Positions 24,031-34,095 of a stretch of DNA of 64,000 bases are shown here, piece after piece (position 1 is the first letter of the stretch; each line of letters begins with the position of its first letter). Position numbers and translations under genes: made by a program. Under the pieces are notes generated by a model. That model was given only the letters and a program-made list of their open reading frames with translations. It was not told the DNA's origin and did not search any database. Source of the DNA: Euphorbia lathyris (lineage: Eukaryota > Streptophyta > Magnoliopsida > Malpighiales > Euphorbiaceae). Where the stretch lies: assembly GCF_963576675.1 (NCBI RefSeq), contig NC_088911.1, positions 83,171,256 to 83,235,255 on the forward strand, written 5' to 3'.

Positions 24031-25679
24031 GATACATCTGGTCCCGTGGAAGGAGGTTTGTAAGCCTAGAGATAGAGGGGGTCTAGGGATTAGACAAGCT
24101 AAAGATAATAATAAGGTTCTCTTGATGAAGCTTCTTTGGAGAATGTGGCAAAATCCTACGGCACTATGGGTTCGCTTACTTTGTGGAAAATATAGAAAAG
24201 ATAAGATTTTTGGAGGGCCCAAAGATAGAGTGGTTATTTGTTCCTTCCTCTGGAAAGGCCTGAGTTCTATTTTCTCAGAATTTTGTACTGGGATCGGTTG
24301 GGATGTGGGAAATGGTAAGACGATCAGCTTCTGGCATGATAAGTGGATTGGTGACAAACCTCTGTTAGAGGTTTGTAGCTCTCTTCCGCCTGTTAGTTTT
24401 TGCAACTGGAAGATTGCGGATGTGATTGATTCTGAAGGTGATTGGATTTGGTCTAAATTTGAGGCTTTCTTTAGCTTGGAGACTCTCCTTAGAATTAGAG
24501 GAGTTAAAATTAGTAACATGGAAGAGGATATGGGTAATTATTGTTGGGCTTCTACCAACAGCGGTGCTTATACTTGTAAGTCAGCCTTTGAAGCTTTTAG
24601 CAACGGTGATGAAGAGCCTCATTCTGCTATTTGGAAGTTGATTTGGTCATTAAAAGTTCCATACAGAGTTAGAAGTTTCTTATGGCTTGGGATCAAGAAC
24701 AGGCTTCTTACTAATTTAGATAGGAAAAGACGCCATTTGGTGGAGTCGGGAGATTGTAGCAGATGTAGAGGGCATGAAGAAACTATTTGTCATGCTCTGA
24801 GGGACTGTGAGAAAAGTAGAGGTATTTGGAGGAAAATTCTCCCTAGTAATATGATTGATATGTTCTTCTCTTATTCTAATCTGGATTGGTTTGAGGATGG
24901 GGTCAGTGGGAAATTGCTTTCTAATCTAGACCATGGAGAAATCTTCTTTTCAATTGTCTGTCACCAAATCTGGGATTGGAGGAATAAGGAGATTTTTGAA
25001 TCTGTTTCTATTAATATCCCTGACTTGGTGGACTTTTTTGCTAAAAAGGTCTACCAGGTTATTAATAGTTTTTTGGAAGATTCTTTTGATCGTTATGTTC
25101 AAAGGAAGTCTACTCACTTTCTTTGCTGGAGAAGACCTCGAGAAGGGTTGATAAAGCTCAATACAGATGGATCTTGTCTTGCTAATGGTAATATTGCTGC
25201 TAGTGGAGTCTTGAGAGATGATGGGGGTGCTTGGATTTCTGGGTTCTCGCATAATCTTGGCATAGGGTCTTCCTTCTTAGCTGAGTTGTGGGGTATTTAT
25301 TCTGGTCTTGCACTGGCCAGCAGTACGGGGATTGTTAATCTGAGTGTTGAATCTGATAATCAGGAAGCTATCAGGTTAATTTCTAGCAATTTAGCTATTG
25401 GGATGAAAGGCATGAATCTTATTAAAGGGATCAAGAGGCTCTGCCTTTCCTTTGCTTCTATCACTTTCTGTCATATCTTTAGAGAGCAGAACAGGGTGGC
25501 GGATCGTCTGGCGGCTGCAGGTCATGAAGGAAGTTTGGGAGTCACTAATTATCCTTCTCCTCCGGCCTTTCTCTCCTCGGTCCTTCTGGAGGATATGGTG
25601 GGGGTTAGCTTTTCCAGGTTAATCCCGGGTTAGTTTTTGTTTTGTTTGCTTTTGTTTTCTTTTTCCTACCAAAAAAAAG
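24031..25679 (+). mobile_element. 5'-truncated LINE (L1-type) with target-site duplication
   Basis: The insert is bounded by a 10-bp direct repeat AAATTAAGAA (24021-24030 and 25680-25689). It ends in a short tail, CTACCAAAAAAAAG, as plant LINEs do. It begins abruptly inside the region that follows the reverse transcriptase (frame reads IHLVPW...), the usual 5' truncation from incomplete target-primed reverse transcription. The remaining frame has no stop over about 1.6 kb, so insertion was probably recent. Confidence 0.88.
24032..25633 (+). pseudogene. LINE ORF2 C-terminal fragment: zf-RVT plus RNase H
   Basis: The frame is open from the insertion edge; the first ATG is at 24125. It contains a zinc-binding zf-RVT region (CSRCRGHEETICHAL..C) preceded by the conserved IWKLIWSLKVPYRVRSFLWL stretch. 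It ends with an RNase H domain (LNTDGSC.....ASGVLRDDGG, then ELWGIYSGL, ESDN and FREQNRVADRLA). Catalytic acidic residues D, E and D are visible. Endonuclease and polymerase domains are missing, so it cannot retrotranspose by itself. Expression as a protein is not supported by any promoter. Confidence 0.88.
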
Positions 25680-25702
25680 AAATTAAGAATTATTATTATT
25701 TT

Positions 25703-25783
25703 AAAGAGAATAAACTCCCCCTGGTTGGAATTTCCATTGGGCTAGATCCGTATTTAATAATAAAAAAAAGAGAATAAACTCCC
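25703..25783. repeat. 17-bp direct repeats around a 47-bp retroposed-tail-like insert
   Basis: AAAGAGAATAAACTCCC occurs at 25703-25719 and 25767-25783. Between them lies CCTGGTTGGAATTTCC..., ending in ATTTAATAATAAAAA, an A-rich tail. The arrangement looks like a minute 5'-truncated retroposon with its target duplication, inserted 23 bp beyond the LINE's own duplication. Confidence 0.5.
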
Positions 25784-25849
25784 ATTGTAATTGTTTTGTA
25801 ATTTACAGAACTCTCGAATTTGAATTCTTAATTAAAGGGAACAATTCTA

Positions 25850-26311
25850 ACTGACATATAGTTAAAACTCCAAGCTTGTTTAAGAAATAAGTGAAAAGCT
25901 TTCATTAAAATGTTAGTAGCTTGATGTAATATTGGTATTGAAAATGGATGAACCAAGCCTACTTTATGTTTTTCCCGAATTTGTCCGCTTCGAAAAAGTT
26001 GATTATCTGAAAAAGTGGAACTGGCAGCTTGTGAGAAATAGCTAATGCTTGTAGTGAATAACTCAACCATTGAATTTCAGCTGTTAAATAGGTCAATGAC
26101 CTATATTCTACTTTAGTTGATGATCTGGAAATTGTTGTCTGCATTTTACTCTTTCCAGTTAAAATATTATCATCAATATATACCAAAAGAGTTCTGATAT
26201 ATTTTTGATGCTGTTTAATAAACAAAGAATGATCAGATTCATACTGAGTGTAACCATGCTTAAAAAGAAAACAGATAACCTTGAAAACCATTGCATACTA
26301 GCTTGTTTTAA
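25850..26311 (-). pseudogene. Ty1/copia pol remnant with internal deletion
   Basis: Read on the minus strand, it starts with KQASMQWFSRL, the conserved copia LKQASRQW region. After a frameshift comes HGYTQYESDHSLFIKQ, then the polymerase motif LLVYIDDNIL. Directly after GKSK comes RNase H sequence TTISRSSTKVEYRSLTYLTAEIQWLSY, so about 150-200 residues between the polymerase site and RNase H are missing. The far C-terminus (REKHKVGLVHPF, then ILMKAFHLFL) is present in another frame. No LTRs are found next to it. It is clearly dead. Confidence 0.75.
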
Positions 26312-26330
26312 AATATATAACGATATTTAT

Positions 26331-28297
26331 AATTTACAAACTAGATTAGGCTGTGGTAAAAATAAACCTGGAGGTGGCTGCATCTAAACTTCTTCATCAC
26401 AGACTAATTTTAATTACAGCTATAGCTAATTCTAATATGACAGTATAAGTTTAACAACATGTGAAAAGGTATCTAAATAATTTATCTCGTCCACTTGTGT
26501 ATATCCCTTGGCAACCGACCTAGCTTTGTACATTTCTAATGTCATGTTACTCCTTAATTTTACTTTAAAAACTCATTGTGACCACAGACAGAAATAATTC
26601 TTCTAAACATGCAATGGATTGGTTGCTAATTTAGCTTTCTTCCTTATGAATAAAGTAGCTAAGCAAGACTATAACTATTCCATAATCAACAAATAATTTC
26701 ACCTTAGCGGATAAAATTCAACTTGTTGACAACTTTACGAAGGAGAAGAAACTAATCTTGACCAACCAACTCTTAGCGATATTGATTCAGAAACCAAATT
26801 ATAATTCTCACTTAACAAACTGGTATCAGACCTGTTCATTAATTGCTACTTGTACGCACTCAACCAAACAACTACAGATTTAGCTTTGCTCGTTAACTGT
26901 AAGTCATTTAAACCTTTAAAAAACTGGCCAAGTTGTTCGAAGCTTTAAGTAATGGAGAAATAAACTTTCTCAAAGTACAGTGAGAATATAAACAATGATG
27001 AAACAGGAGAATGTAAATAAAAATAACGATCTCACAATAATTGAAAAAAACCCGCCTTTGAATTAACCTTTAACTGAAAGCAAAATGGTTTAACTACAAA
27101 CAGTCATGGAAGCTCAAGATTTTCTGAATTTGACGTAATATAAAGATATCATAAAAGTTAATTACAAAAGAAAGGAGAGTTTCCTTTTTATAAGAAGAAA
27201 AATCCTAAAGAAATGGTTTCATCTCCACTAAAGCCTAAAGAAATGGGGAAAGTGGATCACATCTTTTGTCCATAAATCATGTTTCACTAGAGTGGTAAAG
27301 AAGCATTAATTACAACAGAATAATAGACTGAAATAAATCTAAGAGAAAAGCTGTGCGTTTTGATTTAATTCAGCAGCTCTGTGGTCACTTAGTCTTGGGC
27401 AAGACCAACTCCTAGTTTGCTTTCAAGTCCTCCAAAAGATTCCCAATTCTGTCTCAAGTCCTCACAAGCTCCGTTTATATGCTAGAAAATCCTCCTATTT
27501 GCCATTAGTTCCTATAAAGGTGGAAGTCACAAAAACAAGAAGTATAACAGATATAGTGGTCAATTTGTTTAAGTAACCAGCATAAAAAAACAGTATTTTG
27601 ATATAGAAAATACCCACACTTGCCCAATGCTTGTCCTCAATAATATCATATCATGGCATAAATCCTAGCTTTTTGTCTACTTGGCATGTTTCCTTTTCCT
27701 AAACCTCCCATGCATTATAAATAAAACAAGTCATTAATTATCCACATCAGAATATTTTTATTCTCAAGGATACACTTAACTACTTAAAGACACCCTTGCA
27801 GGTCAAATTATCAATGCTATAGTTTGGCTGTCTGAGCATGAAGTGGATATTTCTAGAGAAAGAATTAATCTCGCACTCCCTCCTGCTGTTTACAGATAAA
27901 TGATTTCAACAATTCAACAAGTCATTTATGCAAGAGAAGGATATAATGAAATCAACAACACTCACTCGGGAGTCACTCAATCTCATAAGTGTATCTGGTA
28001 AGCATTTGCATTTTTAGGATTCACTCAGGTCTCAACGCAGAAGGAAATTACCATAAGCTTGCCAATGTATCGAATCGCCACCACTATGTATGAGTCTAAG
28101 TTTAGAAAATTAAAGGAACCTAGTAAGGGATGTAACGAGATTTGGGTTAAGATGAAGAAACAAAATGGTTGAGGATGTAAACAGTAGAAACAAATAGTGA
28201 AGAGAGAAGGGAAAAACAAGGGAAATGTGCAAGGATAAATGTATGACTTCTTTATTTCATTTTTCTATTTTTCGTTTTTCCTCTTTTTTTTTCTTTA
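26331..28297. other. AT-rich intergenic sequence
   Basis: No gene or repeat termini are recognised on either strand. Small frames (for example a 64-codon frame near 28025-28219) have no family features. Confidence 0.5.
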
Positions 28298-28306
28298 TTT
28301 ATTTAT

Positions 28307-29988
28307 GGGAAAATTATAAAACTGGGTCAAATGGGAGGCCCATTTATATATTTAACCCATTTACTAATTCTACTACATATCTAGACTGATTTTTTGTGAC
28401 TTTCCAAAAATACCCTCAATATTTACGCGGGGCTCGCCCCATCCCGGCTGACTTCGCATATTCACCCATATGTGAAGCCTGCGAAGTTAATGTTTTGATT
28501 TACTTAATGAATTTAGTTCGCATATGCGAAGCCTGCGAAGCTGAAGTTTGTTTTGCTTGATAAATTTAGTTCGCATATGCGAATGCTGTATAAGATTTGA
28601 AGCTAATACGAGAAGTTGTATATAACAAAAAATGGCAAACAACAACGGATTCGAACATTAAAATCATAACATTATCAAAATTTACAACAAGATTGCCACA
28701 ATGAACTCTACTAACTAATCATTTCAAAGTGAACCTAACTAATCTGGTACCAATTTTGAATCGGATGAGTAATCTTGGTGTGCACCATGGGACACATCCA
28801 TCCCAAAAGGTCTGGATTTCCAGACCTTTTGGGATGGACATGTCGCACGGTGCACACCAAGATTACTCATCCGATTCAAGATTGGCACCGGATTAAGTTA
28901 GGTCCACTTTGAAGATTGGCACCATGGGATGGACGTGTCCCATGGTGCAACCCGAGATTGACACAACCTCTCCTAACGAATCATTTCAGGAGTGAATGTG
29001 TCAATCTTTGGGAAGTTCATCCCTATACAGGAAGGAAAATCATCTCCCCTGCAGCCCAGTACGCCGCCTTCTAGAAAGGGATGTTACGTATTCAACCATC
29101 TACAGAAAAAATTAATCGTGTTAGGCAGGGAAAAAGACGATTTTTGCTTCGCGAAATGAAAATTAGTGAAGCATGCGAATGTAAATGTGCAGGGGAAGAG
29201 GTGATTTTACTTCGCATATCGATTTTTTCGCGAAGTCTGCGAGGTCTGAAATGTGACTATCTACGTCGCATATCGATGCTTTCGCGAAGTCTGCGAGGTC
29301 TGAAACGTGAGGATCTATTCGCAGACTTCGCGAACTAATCGATTCGCGAGGTAGATCCATAGGTTCAGACTCTTTCTCTTCGCAGATCTTCGCGAAATCA
29401 TCAATTCACGAAGTAGATCATCACTTTCCAGGCTCGTTCTCTTCGCAAAGCTTAGCGAAACCATCGATTGCGAAGTGAATTCATGAAAAAACGCAGAAAA
29501 AAAAACAAATACTTACATTTTTCGCCCCTTTCACCCCGAAAAGCGACAATAACAATATGATAACATGAGAAGAACGAAGAAAATAACGTAGAAAACCCAT
29601 TTCTTTGATGGTAACAAGAAGAAAGAAACCAAGCAACGAACAGGAAGATGAAAAACCATTTACTCGTTTTCTAGGGTTGGGAAGTTGCAGAATCAAGAGA
29701 TGAAGAGATGAAAAAGAGAAATTCATTGTGATTTTGACTAAATGGTGCAGATTTCGTGCAATTTAAAGGAAGAAAGGAAGATCAAAAGTCTTGAAATCAT
29801 TAATGCAGGAGCAACTTTTCGCATAACCAAGGAGATAGGGGGAGCGGCGATTCGCGAGTGGTGGAAGTGGGAAGGTTAGGGGTATTTTTAGAAAGTCACA
29901 AAAAATCAATCTAGATATGTAGTAGAATTAGTAAATGGGTTAAATATGTAAATGGGCCTCCTATTTGACACCGTTTTGTAATTTTTCC
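28307..29988. mobile_element. Non-autonomous Mutator-like element, 9-bp TSD, about 107-bp TIRs
   Basis: The left terminus (28307-28413, starting GGGAAAATTATAAAAC) and the inverted right terminus (29883-29988, starting GGAAAAATTACAAAAC) match over about 107 bp with few differences. They include the shared stretch CCCATTTACTAATTCTACTA. A perfect 9-bp duplication TTTATTTAT flanks the element (28298-28306 and 29989-29997). The length, long TIRs and 9-bp duplication are Mutator-like. No transposase frame is present. The interior holds many short palindromic motifs such as TTCGCATATGCGAA and TTCGCGAAGTCTGCGAGG, and a large hairpin. The flanking duplication is simple sequence, which weakens it slightly. 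Confidence 0.82.
28724..28912. repeat. Large internal hairpin with about 93-bp arms
   Basis: The sequence from about 28724 to 28816 is the inverted copy of 28819 to about 28912. The inner 59 bp pair with four mismatches (28758-28816 against 28819-28877), and the outer part pairs less perfectly. The loop is about two bases (GGTCTGGA, TT, TCCAGACC). A third, partial copy of the GGCACCATGGGATGGAC motif follows at about 28916-28950. A transcript would fold into one long duplex and could feed small-RNA production, but this is inference. Confidence 0.88.
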
Positions 29989-30173
29989 TTTATTTATTTA
30001 TTTAACAATAGCCACAATCGCGTTTCCTTGAAAAAATTATTAGAGAGTGACGAAAGCTCTCTAAATGGATGACAAATGAGGGTGATAACAACTCACAAAA
30101 TGGATGACAAATTTGTTTAACAAAAACCCTTTATATATTCAAAACAATAGAGATATATGCCCTTCGTCAGATG

Positions 30174-30859
30174 TAGGGGTGTTCAAAAACCGAACCGGAC
30201 TGAAATAACCGACCGAACCGATGAATTTCGGGTTTTTCGGTTCGGTTTTATTTTTTACAATATTTTGGTAATTTCGGTCGGTTCTGTTTTTAAATCAAAA
30301 TTACCGAATTAACCGAACAAACTGAAATAAATTAAATATAATTAGAAATTAGATTTATTATATAATTGGTGTATATCGTTTATTGTTCTAAGTTATATTT
30401 GATTTATTATATTATTCAAATCTTTTTTAAGCATGATATTTTTTGGATTGTCCGTAACTAATTATGTTATTGGTCTATTTAATGTTTGTCTACCAATTTA
30501 GTACAATTGTACACTAATTTATATTTGGAATTAAGATTGATTTCGTTTCTATATAAAATTTCTATTTTTTTTCTTTCAATCCAAAAAGAAAAATATAAAT
30601 ATAAATTGTTGTATATATAAGTAAATACCCAACAATATCTTTAATGGTGTAATATTAACCTTACATAAAAATAATTGTTAATAAAAAAATTTAATCTAAG
30701 AAAACCGAATAACCGAACCGAACCAACCAAAATAATTTGGTCGGTTCGGTTATTTATTATTATTTGATTAGGTTCGGTTTTTATTTTTGAGTTTATTCAG
30801 TTTGTGATTATTTCGGTTCGGTTCGGTTTTCAGACCGAACCGACCGATGAACACCCCTA
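30174..30859. mobile_element. hAT-type MITE, 686 bp, TSD GTCAGATG
   Basis: The termini TAGGGGTGTTCA and TGAACACCCCTA are perfect 12-bp inverted repeats. An exact 8-bp duplication GTCAGATG occurs at 30166-30173 and 30860-30867. Subterminal regions are rich in CCGAACCG/CGGTTCGG motifs on both ends, typical of transposase-binding repeats in plant hAT MITEs. There is no reading frame, and the centre is AT-rich. Confidence 0.92.
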
Positions 30860-30869
30860 GTCAGATGGG

Positions 30870-31343
30870 GTGAAATAATGTAAAGATAATGAGTTGAGCG
30901 GGTTGACCAACAGTAGGCTGTGTCTATATATACGAAGTTTGTATCGATAGGTAATGACTTGGGCTAACAAGAAAAGAAAGAAAGGAAAGGAACAAATATT
31001 AAGGTTCCTCAATTTTTCAATTTATGAACTCATCGTATGTGGTCTTGAAACGCATAACATCGCAAGTTCTAGAATTTACAATCTGTGTGGACATCATTCA
31101 GAAAAACGATAGAGCAAAGTGTAACAACATCTCACAAAGTTTTTGCTCTATGTCATATGAAGGCTGAAATATGCTATCAAAGAATTGAGGTGAAAATTCT
31201 TGTTTTTGATTTCAGAATCACATTTCAGACATATGCACATACTCATTGGAGATCAGTCAAGCTGCTAATGTGCAAGTAGATACACAAAAATATTCTATCA
31301 CTTCTAAATTGACAACTTAATCTCGATAATATATGAGGGTCTA
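30870..31343. other. Intergenic spacer between two hAT elements
   Basis: No gene or element termini are recognised in this short stretch. Confidence 0.5.
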
Positions 31344-31821
31344 GTACTAAGTAGACTTGGGCATGGGCCGGTTAGCCTGCCCGCCCGGCCCGGGCCCAGG
31401 CCCATTTAGCCGGGATTGGACACATGAAAATGTATTCAGACCCAGTCCGACCCAAGCCCGTACAAATCCGTCAAAAACTGAGCGGGCTTGGACTTTACAC
31501 ATTTCATATCGGGCTGGGCCGGCCCGGCCCGATTAACATATATATTTTTATTAAATTAAATATATTATATAATCTATTACTATATTTAAAGCTGCTTACA
31601 TTCAAGCTTATGTGTCAAATCCTTAAATTTTTGTAATATTTTTCTTTTTCAATTATTCTTATTTCACTGTACTCACAGTCTCTCCCAATAACTGAACCTC
31701 TCCGCACTCCCTCAATCTTACTCCACTCTGATTTACCTCAACCGCACACTCCCCCAATCTTTACTGCTTCATGAACTTCTGATCACAAACCTCTCTTTCT
31801 CACCTTATTTTTGTTTTACCC

Positions 31822-32375
31822 GTTTGATTTACTTTCCTTTCCTTTTCAATGGAATATGAGATTTTCTTCTGCATTTTTTTTTTTGGGGTTATTCTCACGC
31901 TGTCCAATTTTAATGTAATTTTACCCATAAAAGTTCTTCCTATCTTTTATTTTAATGGTTTTTAGGTTTCTATGTTCTAATTTTTCTAATTTTCTACAGC
32001 TTTCTCATCTACATGTTAGGATGGACAACTCTTGAAGAGGTAAAGTTTCTAATTTTGATTTCCACTCAATTTTGTTAGCGTTTGATTTACTTTACTTTCC
32101 TTTTCAGTTGAATATGGGATTTGATTTTTCTAATTTTCTGGGGCTTTCTGATCTTCCTGTTCCTATGGGCAACTCCTGTGAGAGGTAAAGTTTCCAATTT
32201 GATTTCCACTGAATTTTGTTAGTGTTTGATTTACTTTCCTTTCATTTTCAGTCTAATATGAGATTTTCTTCTGCATTTTTTTTGGGGTTATTCTCATGTT
32301 GTCCAATTTTAAATAGATTTTACCCGTGAAAATTCATATTATCTTTTAGTTTTATGGGTTTTAGGTTTCTAAGTT
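31822..32375 (+). repeat. Internal direct repeats in the hAT left arm
   Basis: A block starting GTTTGATTTACTTTCCTTTC and running through TGCATTTTTTTTGGGG to GTTTTTAGGTTTCTA occurs at about 31822-31990 and again at about 32224-32375. A shorter partial copy starts near 32080. The copies are roughly 85-90% alike by eye. They may be duplicated untranslated-leader segments. Confidence 0.6.
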
Positions 32376-33099
32376 CTTATCTCTAATGATTTCTTCTTTA
32401 ACAATCTCCTTTCTAAAGCATTGCCATAGTGTGGTCATCTTTTGTTTCAGCAAATTCCACATTCCAATTGGTAAAATCTTTTAAGAGATGAAATTGTTAT
32501 AGAACCATAAGAGGACTAAAGCAGCAGGTAGAAGGGGGCGATGAACTACTGTAACATTCGTGTCTAAAATTTAATTTTTATACTCAATATTAGATCGTGT
32601 TATATTTTGACTTATTAATTAACCAATTGGATATGAAAAGTATATTATCGAAGTTAATTTAATGTCTCTAAGTATAAATTAAAAAGTTAGGAGTAAATTT
32701 TAAAAGAATTATAAATTAAAAGGACTAAACTGCATATTTTCTAATTAAACTATATATATATATATACATCTACATGGTTATTACCTTGTTTTGTTTGAAT
32801 TAATTAAAAAAACGTAAATATGATGCATATAATTATATAATTTTCATTTTTATTAGAAATAATTAAATGGGATTATAAAAAGATAAAATAAATAAATAAT
32901 TAAGTTGGACCATTTATTCATTACTTTATCTTATATTATTAAAGTGGTATATTTTTAGCTTATATTAGAGAAAGAAAAAGAAGACACTTGGTTATAATTT
33001 TCATTATATGTCTTACATCTAGCACTTGGGGAATAACTGTTTAAAAAGAAAGAAATTGTTACTAATAGTAGTTAATTGGGGAATAACTGTTTAATACCG

Positions 33100-34095
33100 A
33101 TGGAGAATGCTCGCAACCCTTTCCTTCATGGAGAACAACCGCCGCCGCCGCCAGTCCCCCCCGATAAGTGGGGCCATACCGAGCCGGAAGCCTCATGGAC
33201 AGCTAAACTAACCTGGAAGGATATCGCAATGTCAAAAGCCATCAACAACCCCCCTCGAACTCGAACCGATTTACGCGCTGCAGTCTTGGTGAAAATCTCA
33301 GTGAACGAATCTGACCCCCTCATCCCTATAGTGTCGATTGATCCAGAATTAAAAAGGAAGTTGGCGAAACCATGGGAGAAAGCCCTAATTGTAAAACTGC
33401 TCGGAAGGAACCTAGGCTACGTAGCTTTACAGAAGAGAACCTTAGAACTCTGGAAACCAATGGCAGGAGTTAGTATGATGGACCTGGGGGAGGGCATCCA
33501 CCTTGTGCAGTTTGATGAAGATATGGATAGAGACCACGTCATTAATGATGGGCCCTGGATGGTACAGGGACACTATCTCACGGTTCGAACTTGGTCGGTG
33601 GAGTTTAATCCGGTGGACGCTTGTGTTGAGAAATCCATGGTATGGATACGGCTGCCCCAACTTCCTCTGTTATACTATGATGAGGATGTGTTACTTGGGC
33701 TTGCAGGAGCTGTAGGTAAACCAGTACGGGTGGATGAGAATACGGCAATGAAGGCAAGAGGCCGGTTTGCCAGAATCTGTGTGGAAATTGATCTTTTGAA
33801 GCCTCTGATAGCACAATTTGAATTGGAAGGGGAAATACAAAAAGTTGAACATGAGGGATTGCACACTGCTTGCACAAATTGTGGGCGCTATGGGCATATC
33901 AAAACCAATTGCAGCTGGCCGAGTGCGATCCCAGCCCGGGAAATCCAGAGCACAAGCAACATGGTCACGGAAGAACACGGGAATAACACTGAAGCTAACA
34001 CAGAGGCAGAGATGGTTACTGAAACTGTCAATAAACCAGCTGAGAAGGAAGAGGAAGCCGGGGTATACGGACCTTGGATGATAGTTCCGAGATGA
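33100..34095 (+). CDS. LINE ORF1 protein, DUF4283 and CCHC zinc knuckle (331 aa)
   Basis: ORF1 is the nucleic-acid-binding, gag-like protein of plant LINEs. The DUF4283 region spans about residues 60-220 (LLGRNLGYVALQKRTLELW, then GPWMVQGHYLTVRTW). It is followed by a CCHC knuckle CTNCGRYGHIKTNC (about 265-278) and ends YGPWMIVPR. The N-terminus has a proline run. The ATG at 33100 is used because codons upstream repeat the leader motif. The frame is open to a TGA at 34093; similar composition continues after it (34138-34482), so the original ORF1 may have been longer and this stop a mutation. It forms RNP with ORF2 protein in related elements. Confidence 0.82.
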   Translation: MENARNPFLHGEQPPPPPVPPDKWGHTEPEASWTAKLTWKDIAMSKAINNPPRTRTDLRAAVLVKISVNESDPLIPIVSIDPELKRKLAKPWEKALIVKLLGRNLGYVALQKRTLELWKPMAGVSMMDLGEGIHLVQFDEDMDRDHVINDGPWMVQGHYLTVRTWSVEFNPVDACVEKSMVWIRLPQLPLLYYDEDVLLGLAGAVGKPVRVDENTAMKARGRFARICVEIDLLKPLIAQFELEGEIQKVEHEGLHTACTNCGRYGHIKTNCSWPSAIPAREIQSTSNMVTEEHGNNTEANTEAEMVTETVNKPAEKEEEAGVYGPWMIVPR

